A DNA stretch of 64,000 nucleotides. Origin: Crocinitomicaceae bacterium (GTDB lineage: Bacteria > Bacteroidota > Bacteroidia > Flavobacteriales_D > Crocinitomicaceae). This document shows positions 63,407-64,000 of this stretch, one piece after another; position 1 is the stretch's first letter; every line of letters starts with the position of its first letter. The stretch lies in contig JALQYQ010000022.1 in NCBI GenBank assembly GCA_023262855.1, positions 49,969 through 113,968 of the forward strand. Direction: 5' to 3'. The position numbers and the translations under genes were made by a program. Under the pieces are notes generated by a model. The model ran no database searches. It was not told where the DNA came from and saw only the letters and a list, made by a program, of their open reading frames with translations.

Positions 63407-64000
63407 TTATGGATTACAGATGTCACAATACATTGGATCTTCTTCATATTTATCGTGCGGAAATTCGAGCTTTTCTTCGAAAAAACAATTTGTGCATTTA
63501 TACAAGAAAGCTTTAGTAGATTTTGTAGGAAATCTGCAACTTGAACAAGGTAATCCTGGGACGACTTGTGCAACGCCAAATCCAGGAAAATCGCACTGTG
63601 GACAACATGATGCTATTTTATCACATAACTTTGACGTAGCTAGTGCGATATTTTTCATTCGAGTTGGATTGTACATAGCACGCATATCCGTTTCGACAAA
63701 AACTGAAGCATAATTATCTAAACATGTTTTGAATTCTAATTGTAATTTTTCTTTGGACTGAATGCCTTTTTTCAAAAAACTAAAATCTGATTCTTTATCC
63801 TTCACAATTAGTGCATGAGATGGAAAAAACACTTTCTCTGCGAACGCGTCTAGTTCTTCCAAAGAATGAATGTATCTACCTGCAAGATTTGTTGATAAGG
63901 ACAACTCACGTTCTACAATTTCAATGTTATTTTTTCGATCTAAGAACATGACCAATTCATCATTTGCTTGAGAAAAAAACAGCAATGGATGATTACCAAA
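63407..64000 (-). CDS. DUF6671 family protein, 5' end outside the window
   Basis: The frame is open to the right edge (FGNHPLLFFSQANDELVMFLDRKNN lies upstream of the track start, which is a TTG inside the gene), so the N-terminal part is missing. The visible 198 residues include the conserved ERELSLSTNLAGRYI segment and a C-terminal part with four Cys pairs: CCPQCDFPGFG, CSSCRFP, CTNCFFE and MYCDICNP, forming two likely zinc ribbons. This matches the DUF6671 family, whose function is not known. It lies 6 bp before the Sua5/TsaC gene, so the two are probably cotranscribed. Confidence 0.75.
   Translation of the reverse strand, partial: FGNHPLLFFSQANDELVMFLDRKNNIEIVERELSLSTNLAGRYIHSLEELDAFAEKVFFPSHALIVKDKESDFSFLKKGIQSKEKLQLEFKTCLDNYASVFVETDMRAMYNPTRMKNIALATSKLCDKIASCCPQCDFPGFGVAQVVPGLPCSSCRFPTKSTKAFLYKCTNCFFEEKLEFPHDKYEEDPMYCDICNP

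Overview
This 64 kb window is chromosomal DNA from a low-GC member of the Bacteroidota, most likely Flavobacteriales. The family Crocinitomicaceae (Fluviicola-like) is my best guess but is not proven. Four things point there: Bacteroidota-type promoters (TAnnTTTG -7 boxes) in front of many genes with almost no Shine-Dalgarno sequences; a type IX secretion (T9SS) component (PorT) with T9SS-type cargo proteins; menaquinone genes (menB, menG/ubiE); and Bacteroidota-typical families such as TamL, glycine-lipid acyltransferases, asparagine-rich Rho and DUF4199. I see no tRNA, rRNA, CRISPR array, insertion sequence, prophage or integration site. No intergenic gap exceeds about 260 bp.

Layout. 0-5 kb (minus strand): pnp (cut by the window edge), rpsO, a HutD/Ves protein, accD and fbaA. 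5-10.8 kb: UvrD/PcrA helicase, the outer-membrane insertase lipoprotein TamL, and a TrmH-type RNA methyltransferase divergent from tamL by 5 bp. 10.9-16 kb: two secreted proteins (a T9SS beta-helix protein and a CHU_C/PKD protein), a methyltransferase and a small exported protein. 16-22.4 kb (minus): a DUF3089 hydrolase, an FAD dehydrogenase, then porT, menG/ubiE, a heptose kinase and an aminotransferase. 22.5-24.3 kb (plus): two acyltransferases that look like a split glycine/ornithine-lipid synthase. 24.3-28 kb (minus): a three-gene envelope cassette containing an M48-like protein that has lost a zinc histidine. 28.2-33.5 kb: an ECF sigma factor coupled to a small lipoprotein, uvrA and a dicarboxylate symporter. 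33.7-38 kb: rho, a DUF4199 protein, mpl and a small membrane protein. 38-43.7 kb: one gene for a 1907-residue exported repeat protein. 43.8-46.1 kb: an FAD oxidoreductase and gcvT. 46.2-51.5 kb (minus): a tight five-gene operon (RPE-like/CBS fusion, DAHP synthase, KdsC-type phosphatase with an HTH-like extension, saccharopine/alanine dehydrogenase-like enzyme, MFS transporter). 51.5-56.7 kb: a hydrolase, a DCC protein, 3-hydroxybutyryl-CoA dehydrogenase, an alkaline-phosphatase-fold lipid-anchored or membrane protein, menB and an AAC(3)-fold acetyltransferase. 56.7-64 kb: a TonB-like protein and a WG-repeat protein, rpmE2, a beta-helix lipoprotein, an SbtA-like permease, a Sua5/TsaC enzyme and a DUF6671 protein cut by the right edge.

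Most of the window is conserved housekeeping. The items I consider least explained are (i) the operon in which a ribulose-phosphate-epimerase-like barrel carries a KdsD-like CBS pair next to DAHP synthase and a KdsC-type phosphatase; (ii) the giant repeat protein, with three copies of a ~180-residue super-repeat and a long charged C-terminal region; (iii) the degenerate-M48 cassette between two outer-membrane-like proteins; and (iv) the WG-repeat/TonB-like/AAC(3)-fold operon. Several start codons in the ORF track were moved downstream because the track start lies inside a promoter or terminator.
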